Assembly: GCA_043802925.1 (NCBI GenBank) | Contig: JAZDKP010000108.1 | Coordinates: 1 to 33,461 of the forward strand | Direction: 5' to 3' | From: JAZDKP01 sp043802925 | GTDB taxonomy: Bacteria; Fibrobacterota; OXYB2-FULL-49-7; JAEUSG01 | DNA: 33,461 nt | Shown here: piece by piece, positions 15,856 to 23,999 of the stretch | Layout of the letters: every line of letters starts with the position of its first letter | Position numbering within the stretch: the stretch's first letter is position 1 | Program-made: the position numbers and the translations under genes | Notes under the pieces: generated by a model | Databases searched by the model: none | Told to the model about the DNA's origin: nothing | Seen by the model: only the letters and a program-made list of their open reading frames with translations

Positions 15856-15885
15856 TTGACAATACATGAGGAATCCACCTATATT
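15856..15885 (+). promoter_or_regulatory. Sigma-70-type promoter of the der operon
   Basis: A perfect -35 TTGACA (15856-15861) is followed after 18 bases by TATATT (15880-15885). The predicted transcript start is near 15892, giving a leader of only about 17 bases before the der ATG, which has no Shine-Dalgarno site. The position just after a terminator supports it. Confidence 0.8.
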
Positions 15886-15908
15886 TTACTTGAAACAATC
15901 AAAATATT

Positions 15909-17264
15909 ATGATAAATAACAACAGGTTACCGATAGTCGTCATTGTTGGGCGGCCCAATGTTGGAAAGTCGTCGCTTTTCAACCGCCTTTTGAATAAGAA
16001 GGTGGCCATTACCCACGAACAAAGCGGAGTCACCCGTGACCGCCATTATATGGACGCGGAATGGAATGGACGGGATTTCCAGCTCGTGGACACCGGAGGT
16101 CTTCAGCCGCGCAGCAATGACCCCATTGACCGCCATATCCGCGAGCAGGTCGAAACAGCGGTGAGTGAGTCCCAATTGATAATCTTCCTTGTGGATGGGC
16201 AGGATGGCCGCACGGACCTTGACATGGCCATTGCCCGCGACCTCAAACCGCATCGGGACCGTGTTCTTCTGGTGGCCAACAAGTCCGACAACCGTTCCGT
16301 TGAAGAGGCCCTTTACGACTTTGCGCCGCTCGGGTACGGGCCCGCCTTTCCGGTTTCCGCCCTTCACGGCCGGGGGACCGGGGACCTTCTTGACATTGTC
16401 GTGTCTCGGCTTCCGGAGGCCGACCCTGAAGCCATTCCGGAAAAGCATGAAATCCGTATTGCCATCCTCGGCCGTCCCAATGTGGGAAAATCCACGCTGG
16501 TCAACCGGCTCCTGGGCGAGGCCCGGATGATTACCAACGACCAGCCCGGGACCACGCGGGATGCCGTGGATTCCTTTCTTTCATTTCAGGGGCAAAATTA
16601 CTGTCTCATTGATACCGCGGGCCTCCGCAAGCGCTCGCATGTGCATGAGACAATTGAATATGTATCCAATCTCCACACGGAAAGGGGACTTGACCGTTGC
16701 GATGTGGCCGTGGTTCTTGTCGATGCGCAGGAAGGGCTCGAAGAACAGGACGTGCGCATCATGCAGATGGTCATGGAAAAAGGGAGAGGGCTCATCCTCG
16801 GACTCAACAAGTGGGACACGGTCGCCAAAGAGGGCAAGACCTTTGACAAGCGGCTGAAGGACATGAAAATCGACGTCCATTTCCTCGACCATTACCCGGT
16901 GATCTCCCTGTCTGCCAAAACCGGCCAGCGGGCGGTCAAAGTACTTGAAATGGTGCGGGCTGTTTATGAACGCATGAACCGGAACGTGGCCCCCCAGGCC
17001 CTCGCGGCCTTCCTGGCCGATGTTTCCGGCCGTCATGCACACCCTGCCGTTAAAGGTAAGCGGGTCCTTATATACAGCATGGCCTCTTCCGACGAACGGC
17101 CCTTCACCTTTGATGTCCGATCCAACCTGCCCGACCAGGTCAAGGAACCCTACATGCGCTACCTCCTCAACCGTTTTTACGAACATTTCGATGCCCAGGG
17201 GGTTCCGGTCCTGTTCAATTTCATCAAACGCAAGGCCCGAAGGGAAAAACGGAGTCCGTCATGA
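15909..17264 (+). CDS. der: Ribosome assembly GTPase Der (EngA)
   Basis: A 451-residue protein with two GTPase domains in tandem, the hallmark of Der, which acts in 50S subunit assembly. First domain: GRPNVGKSS (14-22), VTRDRHY, DTGGL, ANKSD. Second domain: GRPNVGKST (188-196), TTRDAVDS, DTAGLRKRS, LGLNKWD. A C-terminal KH-like domain ends in FNFIKRKARREKRS. The ATG lies about 23 bases after a strong -10 element and has no Shine-Dalgarno site, so initiation probably depends on the short AT-rich leader. The stop overlaps the plsY start as ATGA. Confidence 0.96.
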   Translation: MINNNRLPIVVIVGRPNVGKSSLFNRLLNKKVAITHEQSGVTRDRHYMDAEWNGRDFQLVDTGGLQPRSNDPIDRHIREQVETAVSESQLIIFLVDGQDGRTDLDMAIARDLKPHRDRVLLVANKSDNRSVEEALYDFAPLGYGPAFPVSALHGRGTGDLLDIVVSRLPEADPEAIPEKHEIRIAILGRPNVGKSTLVNRLLGEARMITNDQPGTTRDAVDSFLSFQGQNYCLIDTAGLRKRSHVHETIEYVSNLHTERGLDRCDVAVVLVDAQEGLEEQDVRIMQMVMEKGRGLILGLNKWDTVAKEGKTFDKRLKDMKIDVHFLDHYPVISLSAKTGQRAVKVLEMVRAVYERMNRNVAPQALAAFLADVSGRHAHPAVKGKRVLIYSMASSDERPFTFDVRSNLPDQVKEPYMRYLLNRFYEHFDAQGVPVLFNFIKRKARREKRSPS

Positions 17265-17890
17265 TGCTGGCATTATGCTATATCCTGGCCTATTTGGCCG
17301 GGTCCATACCCACCAGCATTATCACCTGCAGGGTGCTGAAGGGTATCGATATCCGGGAGCACGGTTCCGGCAACGCAGGGGCCACCAATGTCTACCGCGT
17401 CATGGGATTCAAGGTTGCGCTTTTTGTACTGGTCATCGATGCGTTGAAGGGGGTGTTCGGAGTCCTGCTTCCGGGGCTTGTGCTCGGAGAGGTTCCTGTT
17501 GCGTTCAAAATAGGCGGTGGATTGTTTGCCATCGTGGGCCATATCTGGACGCTCTTTGCAGGGTTTAAGGGTGGAAAAGGGGTGGGGCCTGCACTCGGGG
17601 TCTTTCTCGCGCTCATGCCTGTCCCGGCCCTGTCCGCGCTTGCGTGCTGGATTGTCGTGGTGGCAATGACCCGAATCGTTTCCGTGGCCTCCATGGTCGC
17701 CGGTCTTTTTCTTTTTATTGTCAGTTTATCTTGTCATGTAACCGGACGTTTTGCCATTGGCAGGCCGGAGGTTGCTTTTTCCGCTTGTATTGCAGTCCTG
17801 TTAATCATCACGCACCGGAAAAACATCGTCCGCCTCATGCAGGGGAAAGAAAACAAGCTTGCCTTTGGAAAAAAGGACGGGGCGCAATGA
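17261..17890 (+). CDS. plsY: Acyl-phosphate:glycerol-3-phosphate acyltransferase
   Basis: A 209-residue integral membrane enzyme that makes lysophosphatidic acid from acyl phosphate and glycerol 3-phosphate, the first step of phospholipid synthesis. Seen: AGSIPTSIITCRVLKGIDIR, HGSGNAGATNVYRVMG, GHIWTLFAGFKGGKGVGPALGV and a late ITHRKNIVRLMQGKENK, with about five membrane segments. It overlaps der upstream and gpsA downstream by ATGA; gpsA makes its substrate, so the pair is functionally linked. Confidence 0.95.
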   Translation: MMLALCYILAYLAGSIPTSIITCRVLKGIDIREHGSGNAGATNVYRVMGFKVALFVLVIDALKGVFGVLLPGLVLGEVPVAFKIGGGLFAIVGHIWTLFAGFKGGKGVGPALGVFLALMPVPALSALACWIVVVAMTRIVSVASMVAGLFLFIVSLSCHVTGRFAIGRPEVAFSACIAVLLIITHRKNIVRLMQGKENKLAFGKKDGAQ

Positions 17891-18888
17891 AATGCACCCT
17901 CCTGGGCGCGGGCAGCTGGGGAATCACACTCGCCATTGTTCTTGCTGAAAACGGACATGCGGTCACACTCTGGGAGTTTGACCGGGCAGCCTTTGAGCAG
18001 CTCGTACGTGACCGGGAGGAAAAGGACAAGCTGCCCGGTATCCTGATTCCCGCCAACATCATACTTTCCAATGATCTCTGCGCTGCGGTGCAAGGGGCCG
18101 AAGCCGTTGTTCTGGCGGTTCCCACGCAGTTCCTTCGGTCCGTGCTCAAAGGACTTGCCAAAATTGATTTTACCCGGCGCCTGGTCGTGAATGTCGCCAA
18201 GGGCATCGAGGTCGGCACCACTCTGCGCATTTCCGAAATCTGCGCTGCGGAAAACCCGACCATCGGCCCTGCCAACTATGTCATCCTTTCGGGCCCCAGT
18301 CATGCCGAAGAGGTGGTGCAACGGATGCCCACAACCATCGTGGCCGCTTCCTCTAATTCAGAGGCGGCCGCAAAGGCCCAGGTCCTTTTCAACACGTCCA
18401 CCCTTCGTATTTACACAAACGATGATGTTGTTGGCGTTGAGCTTGCCGGGGCTCTTAAAAATATCATCGCGCTTGCGGCCGGGATTCTGGATGGCCTGGG
18501 TTTTGGCGACAACACCAAAGGTGCGCTCATGACACGCGGCATGGCCGAAATTACACGGCTTGGGCTGGCCATAGGTGCACGGCGGGAAACATTCTTCGGT
18601 CTTTCAGGTATCGGTGATTTGATAACAACCTGCATCAGCCGCCACAGCCGTAACCGCCATGTCGGGGAGCGCATCGGTCGGGGTGAATCGCTCGAAAGTA
18701 TCCTCAAGGGGATGAAGATGGTCGCGGAAGGGGTTGCTACCACCCGTTCTGCGTATGAATTATCCATGAAATATGGGATAGAATTACCCATAACCGGAAA
18801 AATCTACCAGGTATTGTTCCATGGCATGACTCCTGTTAATGCGGTTAAATCATTGATGGGGCGCGATCTAAAACCGGAGGGATTATGA
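17887..18888 (+). CDS. gpsA: Glycerol-3-phosphate dehydrogenase [NAD(P)+]
   Basis: A 333-residue cytoplasmic enzyme reducing dihydroxyacetone phosphate to sn-glycerol 3-phosphate. Seen: the Rossmann loop LLGAGSWGITLA (GxGxxG), VAKGIE with Lys105, LSGPSHAEEV, the catalytic Lys191 in GALKNIIALAAGI, FGDNTKGALMTRG, and GLSGIGDLITTC with the SRNRHVG nucleotide-contact stretch. The frame is open upstream to 17644, but the ATG at 17887 overlaps the plsY stop and is preceded by AAGGA. Its TGA overlaps the merR start. Confidence 0.96.
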   Translation: MKCTLLGAGSWGITLAIVLAENGHAVTLWEFDRAAFEQLVRDREEKDKLPGILIPANIILSNDLCAAVQGAEAVVLAVPTQFLRSVLKGLAKIDFTRRLVVNVAKGIEVGTTLRISEICAAENPTIGPANYVILSGPSHAEEVVQRMPTTIVAASSNSEAAAKAQVLFNTSTLRIYTNDDVVGVELAGALKNIIALAAGILDGLGFGDNTKGALMTRGMAEITRLGLAIGARRETFFGLSGIGDLITTCISRHSRNRHVGERIGRGESLESILKGMKMVAEGVATTRSAYELSMKYGIELPITGKIYQVLFHGMTPVNAVKSLMGRDLKPEGL

Positions 18889-19280
18889 GTATTTCCCTTG
18901 GAAAGATGTATTATTCGATTAGCGAGGTCTGTAACGAAACCGGATTGGAACAACATGTGCTACGGTATTGGGAAACAGAGTTCCAAAGCCTTAAACCAAA
19001 GAAGAACAGGGCGGGTAACCGGGCCTACAGAAAAAAAGACATTGATTTAATAAAGTACATCAAATATCTGCTGTATGAAAAGAAATTTACCATTCAAGGC
19101 GCCAGAAAAGTACTAAATGAACAGAAGGCTAATGTTAAACAGTTTGAACAAACAGCAGTATTAGATACAGAGGATAAAGCATCTCAAAAACAGCCACTTA
19201 GCGACATTAAAGACATTAAAAAGGAATTGACCGCAATCAGGGATGAAATAGACAGCATTTTAAAAAAATCGACAATTTGA
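18885..19280 (+). CDS. MerR-family transcriptional regulator
   Basis: A 131-residue regulator. The N-terminal winged helix-turn-helix reads MYYSISEVCNETGLEQHVLR then YWETEFQSLKPKKNRAGNR and YRKKDIDLIKYIKYLLYEK, the classical MerR form; the C-terminal part is a charged helix likely used for dimerisation, without a cysteine metal site or a clear ligand domain. GGAGG stands directly before the ATG, which overlaps the gpsA stop. The coding DNA is clearly richer in A and T than der-plsY-gpsA. It lies upstream of the export genes and may control them, but that is inference. Confidence 0.9.
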   Translation: MSISLGKMYYSISEVCNETGLEQHVLRYWETEFQSLKPKKNRAGNRAYRKKDIDLIKYIKYLLYEKKFTIQGARKVLNEQKANVKQFEQTAVLDTEDKASQKQPLSDIKDIKKELTAIRDEIDSILKKSTI

Positions 19281-19320
19281 AAAAAAACTTTATTTTTATG
19301 CTTTATCATTTATATATTAT
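19277..19320 (+). promoter_or_regulatory. AT-rich leader, candidate promoter of the export cluster
   Basis: Between merR and the OPX gene, bases 19261-19320 contain only 8 G or C of 60. A TTGAAA (19277-19282) lies at the merR stop, and several -10-like elements follow: TTTATC (19302-19307), TATATT (19313-19318) and TATTAT (19315-19320). None pairs with TTGAAA at ideal spacing. A start near 19327 would leave a leader of about 50 bases before the TTG at 19378. Confidence 0.4.
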
Positions 19321-19377
19321 AGAAAATTGCGGGCCTGTACTAAAAACGATTGTTTCATCATAGACACAGAGAAAAAC

Positions 19378-20043
19378 TTGCGAAGTACAGAACATAAACA
19401 TACGCAAAGCGTTATACTGGCTTTTGGATTTATACTGACACTTTTCAGTATGCTTTTCTCGGCCACAAAAACCGAGTATGTTCTAAGGCCGGGTGACGTT
19501 ATTTCCATCCGCGTCATCGAGCACGAGGAGTTTTCCCAAAAATGCCGTATCCGCCCCGATGGTATGGTCAACTATCCCGTTATCGGTGAAATCGAAGTCG
19601 GCGGTCTGACCTCCGAGCAATTGGTAAAAATCATGGAAGAAAAACTGGCACCTTATGTCAATAACGTGGTGGTTTCCGTGGCCATTGACCAGTATTTCTC
19701 AAACCGGATATTCGTGATCGGTGATGTCGGGCGCACCGGTGAAATTCAAATCTTCGAACCCATCGATATCCTGAAATGCCTTGCGCTCGCAGGCGGCCTT
19801 AAAAGCCAGAAAATCCGTTTCCTCAAGATAATCCGCGCCAACGGCGACATCTCCACCGTTGATCTGAAGGTGGTTCTTGAGCAGAAGGGCGCTACCAACG
19901 ACGAAACCTATCTGCTTTATCCGGGTGACACGCTCTATGTACCCGAGCGTTTCCAGATACCCTGGGCCTTCATCGCCACGGTTTTAGGGGTCATTAACAT
20001 GTCCATCTCGCTGATATTCACCTTTGTCGCTCTCGGCAGTTGA
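19378..20043 (+). CDS. OPX-type polysaccharide export protein
   Basis: About 221 residues from the TTG at 19378. Seen: a signal-like segment (SVILAFGFILTLFSMLFSA), the polysaccharide export motif YVLRPGDVISIRVIEHEEFS with IRPDGMVNYPVIGEIEVGG, an SLBB-like domain (IFVIGDVGRTGEIQIF, ILKCLALAGG), LLYPGDTLYVPER, and a C-terminal membrane helix (WAFIATVLGVINMSISLIF). It resembles Wza-type exporters but is short and has no lipobox cysteine. The start is uncertain: TTG 19378 with GAGA upstream, or TTG 19327, which adds 17 residues. It begins the export cluster with the ATPase gene ten bases downstream. Confidence 0.85.
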   Translation: MRSTEHKHTQSVILAFGFILTLFSMLFSATKTEYVLRPGDVISIRVIEHEEFSQKCRIRPDGMVNYPVIGEIEVGGLTSEQLVKIMEEKLAPYVNNVVVSVAIDQYFSNRIFVIGDVGRTGEIQIFEPIDILKCLALAGGLKSQKIRFLKIIRANGDISTVDLKVVLEQKGATNDETYLLYPGDTLYVPERFQIPWAFIATVLGVINMSISLIFTFVALGS

Positions 20044-20053
20044 TGCCAAGGCC

Positions 20054-20980
20054 ATGGACAATGGATTGTCGAATGTCTTTTCTCCGGCCCTCATCCTCTC
20101 AGTGGGTGGAGGCAAAGGGGGAGTAGGAAAAAGCACGGTGGCCGCGGGGGTTGCCGGTCTCATGGCTGCCTCGGGCAAACGTGTGATTCTGGTCGATGCG
20201 GACCTCGGTGGGGCCAATCTTCATCTGTTTGTCGGTGTCCGTTATCCTGAAAAAAATCTGAATGATTTTCTGGCCGGCCGTATTACGGACCTGCGGGAAA
20301 CACTTATCACAACGCGCATCCCGGGGGTCCAGCTTATCTCGGGTGTCAACGGCATTCACGAAAGTACCAATCTGCGGCACCTGCAAAAGCAGAAGCTCCT
20401 CGCAGCGTTTAAAAGTCTCGAAGCGGATGTCGTGATCATTGACGTGGGCGCGGGCGCGGACGAGGACAATACCGACTTTCACTCGCTGTCCGAGAACGGG
20501 ATTATCGTGATTACCAATGAACCGACCTCGGTTGAAAACGCCTATAGTTTCCTTAAAAACAGCGTGATCCGCCTGCTGCTTCGTGAGTTTGCGCTGAACG
20601 ACGCTGTCAAGGCCCTCATCGAGGAGGGGGTGAGCCCGCGCCGGGGTGATTTTATACCCCTGGGCCGCATTATTGAAGGCATCATGGCCGCAGACAACAA
20701 GGCGGGCAAGCGGGCCCAGGAAGTCCTGATGTCGCACCATCCCCGGCTGATCGTGAATATGGTTAAGCGGCCTTCGGATGTGTCGGTCAAGGACAGCTTT
20801 ACAAAGATCGTCAAACGATTCCTGGATATCGACATGGTTTATGTCGGTTATGTCGTCTACGATGAGACGGTCAGCCGGAGTGTCAAACAGATTATACCCA
20901 TTACGGAGTATCCGGATGCGCCCAGCGTGGATTGCCTGCGCGCCATTTCCAAGAACCTTATTTCCCTCGAAGGACGTTGA
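20054..20980 (+). CDS. ParA/MinD-family ATPase (FlhG-like)
   Basis: A 308-residue deviant-Walker ATPase. Seen: GGKGGVGKST (19-28) with signature Lys21, VILVDADLGGANLHL, VVIIDVGAGADEDNT (Walker B), and ITNEPTSVENAYSFLK. It looks most like FlhG/YlxH-type proteins that position flagella or other machines, including the middle part IVNMVKRPSDVSV and the end IIPITEYPDAPSVDCLRAIS. The ATG at 20054 is preferred to a TTG at 20024 that would overlap the OPX gene. Its TGA overlaps the ATG of the kinase gene, so a role in placing or regulating the polysaccharide machine is a fair inference; a flagellar role is the alternative. Confidence 0.87.
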   Translation: MDNGLSNVFSPALILSVGGGKGGVGKSTVAAGVAGLMAASGKRVILVDADLGGANLHLFVGVRYPEKNLNDFLAGRITDLRETLITTRIPGVQLISGVNGIHESTNLRHLQKQKLLAAFKSLEADVVIIDVGAGADEDNTDFHSLSENGIIVITNEPTSVENAYSFLKNSVIRLLLREFALNDAVKALIEEGVSPRRGDFIPLGRIIEGIMAADNKAGKRAQEVLMSHHPRLIVNMVKRPSDVSVKDSFTKIVKRFLDIDMVYVGYVVYDETVSRSVKQIIPITEYPDAPSVDCLRAISKNLISLEGR

Positions 20981-23900
20981 TGTCAAAGCCAGGTGATCTG
21001 CCGCCCCAGCCCGATTTTTTCTCCGGTCCGGAACGCATTCATGATGAGTTTCAGTACCATGCACCGGCGGATCCGGCCTCGGGGGCGCCGCAGTCGCAGA
21101 CCGTGACGGGCGCTTCCCCGGCTACGGACAAGGAAAAGGTCTCGCCCACACGCAAGCTGGCCGCGGCGCAGGCGGCCGCAAAAAAACCGCCCCAGGACGA
21201 GTTTGATTTTTTCAAATACCTGTCTGTTATTTTCAGGCGCAAGCGCCTGGTATTTGTTTCGGTCATCGGGGTGGTCCTGCTCAGCTTCATTAAAAACATC
21301 GGCACGGTGGAGGTCTACCAGGCCGAGACCAAACTGAATGTCCAGCTCAAACAGCAGAACCCGGTGGGCCAGTTCGATCCCGGCTATTTCTGGGACCGCC
21401 AGACCAAAATCAACACGCTGCTTAATATCATTAAGTCCCGCGAGGTCATGCAGCGCGTTCAGGACGCATTGCATTTGAATATCTCGGTCGTCGCTTTGTC
21501 GGGAAGCATTACGGCCAAACGGATTGAACAGACCAATATCCTTAGCGTCATATCCAAGTCCCCGGATCCCGAACTCGCGGCCCGCATCGCCAATACGCTG
21601 GCCGACGTTTTCATCACGTTCAACAGCGAGATCAACCGGAAGGACATTTCAGACGCTATTTCCTATATCGAACGGCAGATTGAAAAGACGGGAAAGGAGC
21701 TCAAGGAAAAGGAGGAGCTCCTCAAAAATTTCCAGCAGACCCATCGCATCGTGGAGTCGACCGAGGAGTCCAGTCCGGAAATGCAGAAACTCACGGAGCT
21801 GGAAACCGCTTTGCAGGCCACGGTCATCCAGATTGTCGAAAACAAGGAACGGATGGTCGAGATTCAGAAACTCCTCCAGCGGGAAAAGGTCTATGTGGAG
21901 GAGTCCTATACCTTCGATAACACGCTGGAGTCAAAACTGGTCCAGCTCAACATGGAAATGGCCAATGCGTTGGCCGAATACGGCCCCGAGCACCGGCGGG
22001 TCAAATTCATCAAGGAAAACATCAAGCAGTTGACCGATATGGCCAAGAAAAGCAAGGAAGGGGCCATGAAGACCTCTTCGACCAAAAGCCTCAACCAGAA
22101 CCGGATCCAGTTGTTTACGGAATATAATGACCGCATGGTTGAGGACAAGGCGCTCACGGCTAAAAAGACGGCTTATGAAAACGTTCTCAAGGACATCACC
22201 CGGCAGGTGTTCAAAGTCCCGGAGGTGCAGCTCGAATACCGGCGTATCAAGCGTGAAAAGGAAAATATCGAGGCCGTGTACCAGCTGCTTCAGACCAAAT
22301 ACCAGGAGCAACGCATCCGGTACGAATTGCAGTCCGCGGACATCGTGCTGCTTGAGACCGCCGCGGTTCCCCGGACTCCCATCCAGCAGGGAGCCCGTTT
22401 CGGACTTCTGCTGATGCTGTTCATCGGCCTGGCGGTGGGCATCGGGCTCGCGTATCTTGTAGAATTCTTTGACCAGACCATCAAGAGCCCGCAGGCCGTG
22501 GAAGAGGAGCTGGGCCTGCCCATCCTCGGCATCATCCCGCTCATGGAAGAGGACAGCAAGGTCATTGACCTCGAAAGCAAGTCCAGCATCCTGGAACCTT
22601 ACCGGTCTCTCCGGACCAATATCCGCTATACCAATGTCGGTGCGGAAAAACGGACCATCCTCGTGACCAGCGCCATCCAGGGCGACGGCAAAACCACCAA
22701 GGTGTGCAACCTGGCCATCTCCTTTGCGCTCGAAGGAAAGCGGGTCATGGTCATTGACGCCGATTTACGCCGTGCGGCCCTGCACAAGGTCATGAACGTC
22801 AATAAGGAAATCGGCCTTTCCGAATATCTTTCGGGGCAGGCGACTTTTGAGGAGATCCAGAAAAAAGTCTTTGACGGGTTGATTACGATTGTCACCTCCG
22901 GTAACCGGCCCCCCAATCCCGCGGAGCTCCTCGGCAGCCGCAGGTTTTTCCAGCTTCTCCAGGAGGCTTCGGCCACGCATGACATGATATTCATCGATTC
23001 CCCGGCGCTGGTTCCCGTTTCCGACGCGCTGCTCCTGGCGCCTTTTGCGGATTCCACCATCCTCATCGGCCGTGCGCTTCGGACCCCGCTCAAGGCCATG
23101 CTGTTTGCCAAAAATTCCCTTATTCGCTCCGGTGCCAACATCATCGGCCTCGTCTTTAACGGGGTCCACCAGCCCAAAGGATACTATCCCTACTACAGTA
23201 ATTATTACAATTATTACAGTTATTACCGCAGCCACTATTATTATTACGAGGACGACAAAGAGACCGAACACCTTCCTAAGAATTTCCGGGAATTTTTGTT
23301 TTTTGCCGCGCGCCAGCTCCTGATTGACGGCAAAGCCGGCGTCAAACGAATCTGGCGGAAGCATCTCAATTTGCATGCGCTCCGGATTTTGTTTGCCGAG
23401 CACCGGAAGCTGATGGTCTTTTTTCTCCTGACACTCTCCGTTCTTTTTGCATTTTCCGTGTACACGGTTGTGGCCGGTAAAAAAGGACTTTTGGATGACA
23501 GTCTCCCCGAAGACTTCCGTTATCAGCCCCTCGGCCATCGTCCGGCGTCTCCTGTGGTAAACCCGGAGGCTGTGGCCGGTAAACGGCCGTTTGAAACAGC
23601 GGAGCCAACGGCGGCTCCGGAGTCCGGTGCAATCGCTGAACCATCCGCACGACGTTCGGTGATGGAGCAAATGAACCTCTGGCAGTCTGCACGGCAGGTT
23701 GTGAACCGGGAGGCGTATGCTTCGTTTTATTCCCGGGAATTCTTTCCAGACCTGCAGGCATGGCTCAACCGTCAGGAGGCCCTTTTCCTGGCAATGAAAC
23801 AGATGACACTGATGGTTGATTCGCTGCAATTTATGGAAATTAACGACTCCGCGGTTGTGATGACCTGCCGTGAACGGCTGCAGAATGATTATACCCAATC

Positions 23901-23982
23901 CGTGACCGTGCAGCGCAAAACACTGGAGTGGCGGAAGGTGGCGGGCGGCTGGAAAATCGTACGGGAAGAAACCGGCCGATAG
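20980..23982 (+). CDS. wzc: Wzc-like BY-kinase with C-terminal NTF2-like domain
   Basis: A 1000-residue membrane protein. In order: a Pro/Ala-rich cytoplasmic start (1-75); TM1 about 90-106; a Wzz chain-length domain with long coiled coils (225-450); TM2 about 471-494; a BY-kinase domain with Walker A SAIQGDGKTT (564-573), Walker A' VMVIDADLRR (589-598) and Walker B MIFIDSPAL; then a cluster of 14 tyrosines at 735-756, the usual autophosphorylation site. Unlike Wzc it continues: a basic linker, TM3 about 811-832, a disordered Pro/Ala segment, and residues 896-997 that look like an NTF2/SnoaL-type domain (NLWQSARQVVNREAYASFYS, WLNRQEALFLAM, LEWRKVAGGWKIVREE). AAGGA precedes the ATG; TGATG overlap with the ATPase gene. 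It should control polysaccharide chain length and export by phosphorylation cycling. Confidence 0.9.
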   Translation: MSKPGDLPPQPDFFSGPERIHDEFQYHAPADPASGAPQSQTVTGASPATDKEKVSPTRKLAAAQAAAKKPPQDEFDFFKYLSVIFRRKRLVFVSVIGVVLLSFIKNIGTVEVYQAETKLNVQLKQQNPVGQFDPGYFWDRQTKINTLLNIIKSREVMQRVQDALHLNISVVALSGSITAKRIEQTNILSVISKSPDPELAARIANTLADVFITFNSEINRKDISDAISYIERQIEKTGKELKEKEELLKNFQQTHRIVESTEESSPEMQKLTELETALQATVIQIVENKERMVEIQKLLQREKVYVEESYTFDNTLESKLVQLNMEMANALAEYGPEHRRVKFIKENIKQLTDMAKKSKEGAMKTSSTKSLNQNRIQLFTEYNDRMVEDKALTAKKTAYENVLKDITRQVFKVPEVQLEYRRIKREKENIEAVYQLLQTKYQEQRIRYELQSADIVLLETAAVPRTPIQQGARFGLLLMLFIGLAVGIGLAYLVEFFDQTIKSPQAVEEELGLPILGIIPLMEEDSKVIDLESKSSILEPYRSLRTNIRYTNVGAEKRTILVTSAIQGDGKTTKVCNLAISFALEGKRVMVIDADLRRAALHKVMNVNKEIGLSEYLSGQATFEEIQKKVFDGLITIVTSGNRPPNPAELLGSRRFFQLLQEASATHDMIFIDSPALVPVSDALLLAPFADSTILIGRALRTPLKAMLFAKNSLIRSGANIIGLVFNGVHQPKGYYPYYSNYYNYYSYYRSHYYYYEDDKETEHLPKNFREFLFFAARQLLIDGKAGVKRIWRKHLNLHALRILFAEHRKLMVFFLLTLSVLFAFSVYTVVAGKKGLLDDSLPEDFRYQPLGHRPASPVVNPEAVAGKRPFETAEPTAAPESGAIAEPSARRSVMEQMNLWQSARQVVNREAYASFYSREFFPDLQAWLNRQEALFLAMKQMTLMVDSLQFMEINDSAVVMTCRERLQNDYTQSVTVQRKTLEWRKVAGGWKIVREETGR

Positions 23983-23999
23983 AAGAAGGGAGTGGAGGC

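Noticed and set aside
20099..21064. A 321-codon minus-strand frame opposite the ParA-type ATPase.
   Set aside because: Antisense shadow, rich in His and Arg, without a ribosome site.
23185..23255. Microsatellite or CRISPR-like repeats.
   Set aside because: The repeats are tyrosine and asparagine codons inside a gene, with no spacer structure.
22765..23898. A 377-codon minus-strand frame opposite the end of the kinase gene.
   Set aside because: Its Val/Ile-rich run is the reverse reading of the tyrosine codons, not a membrane protein.
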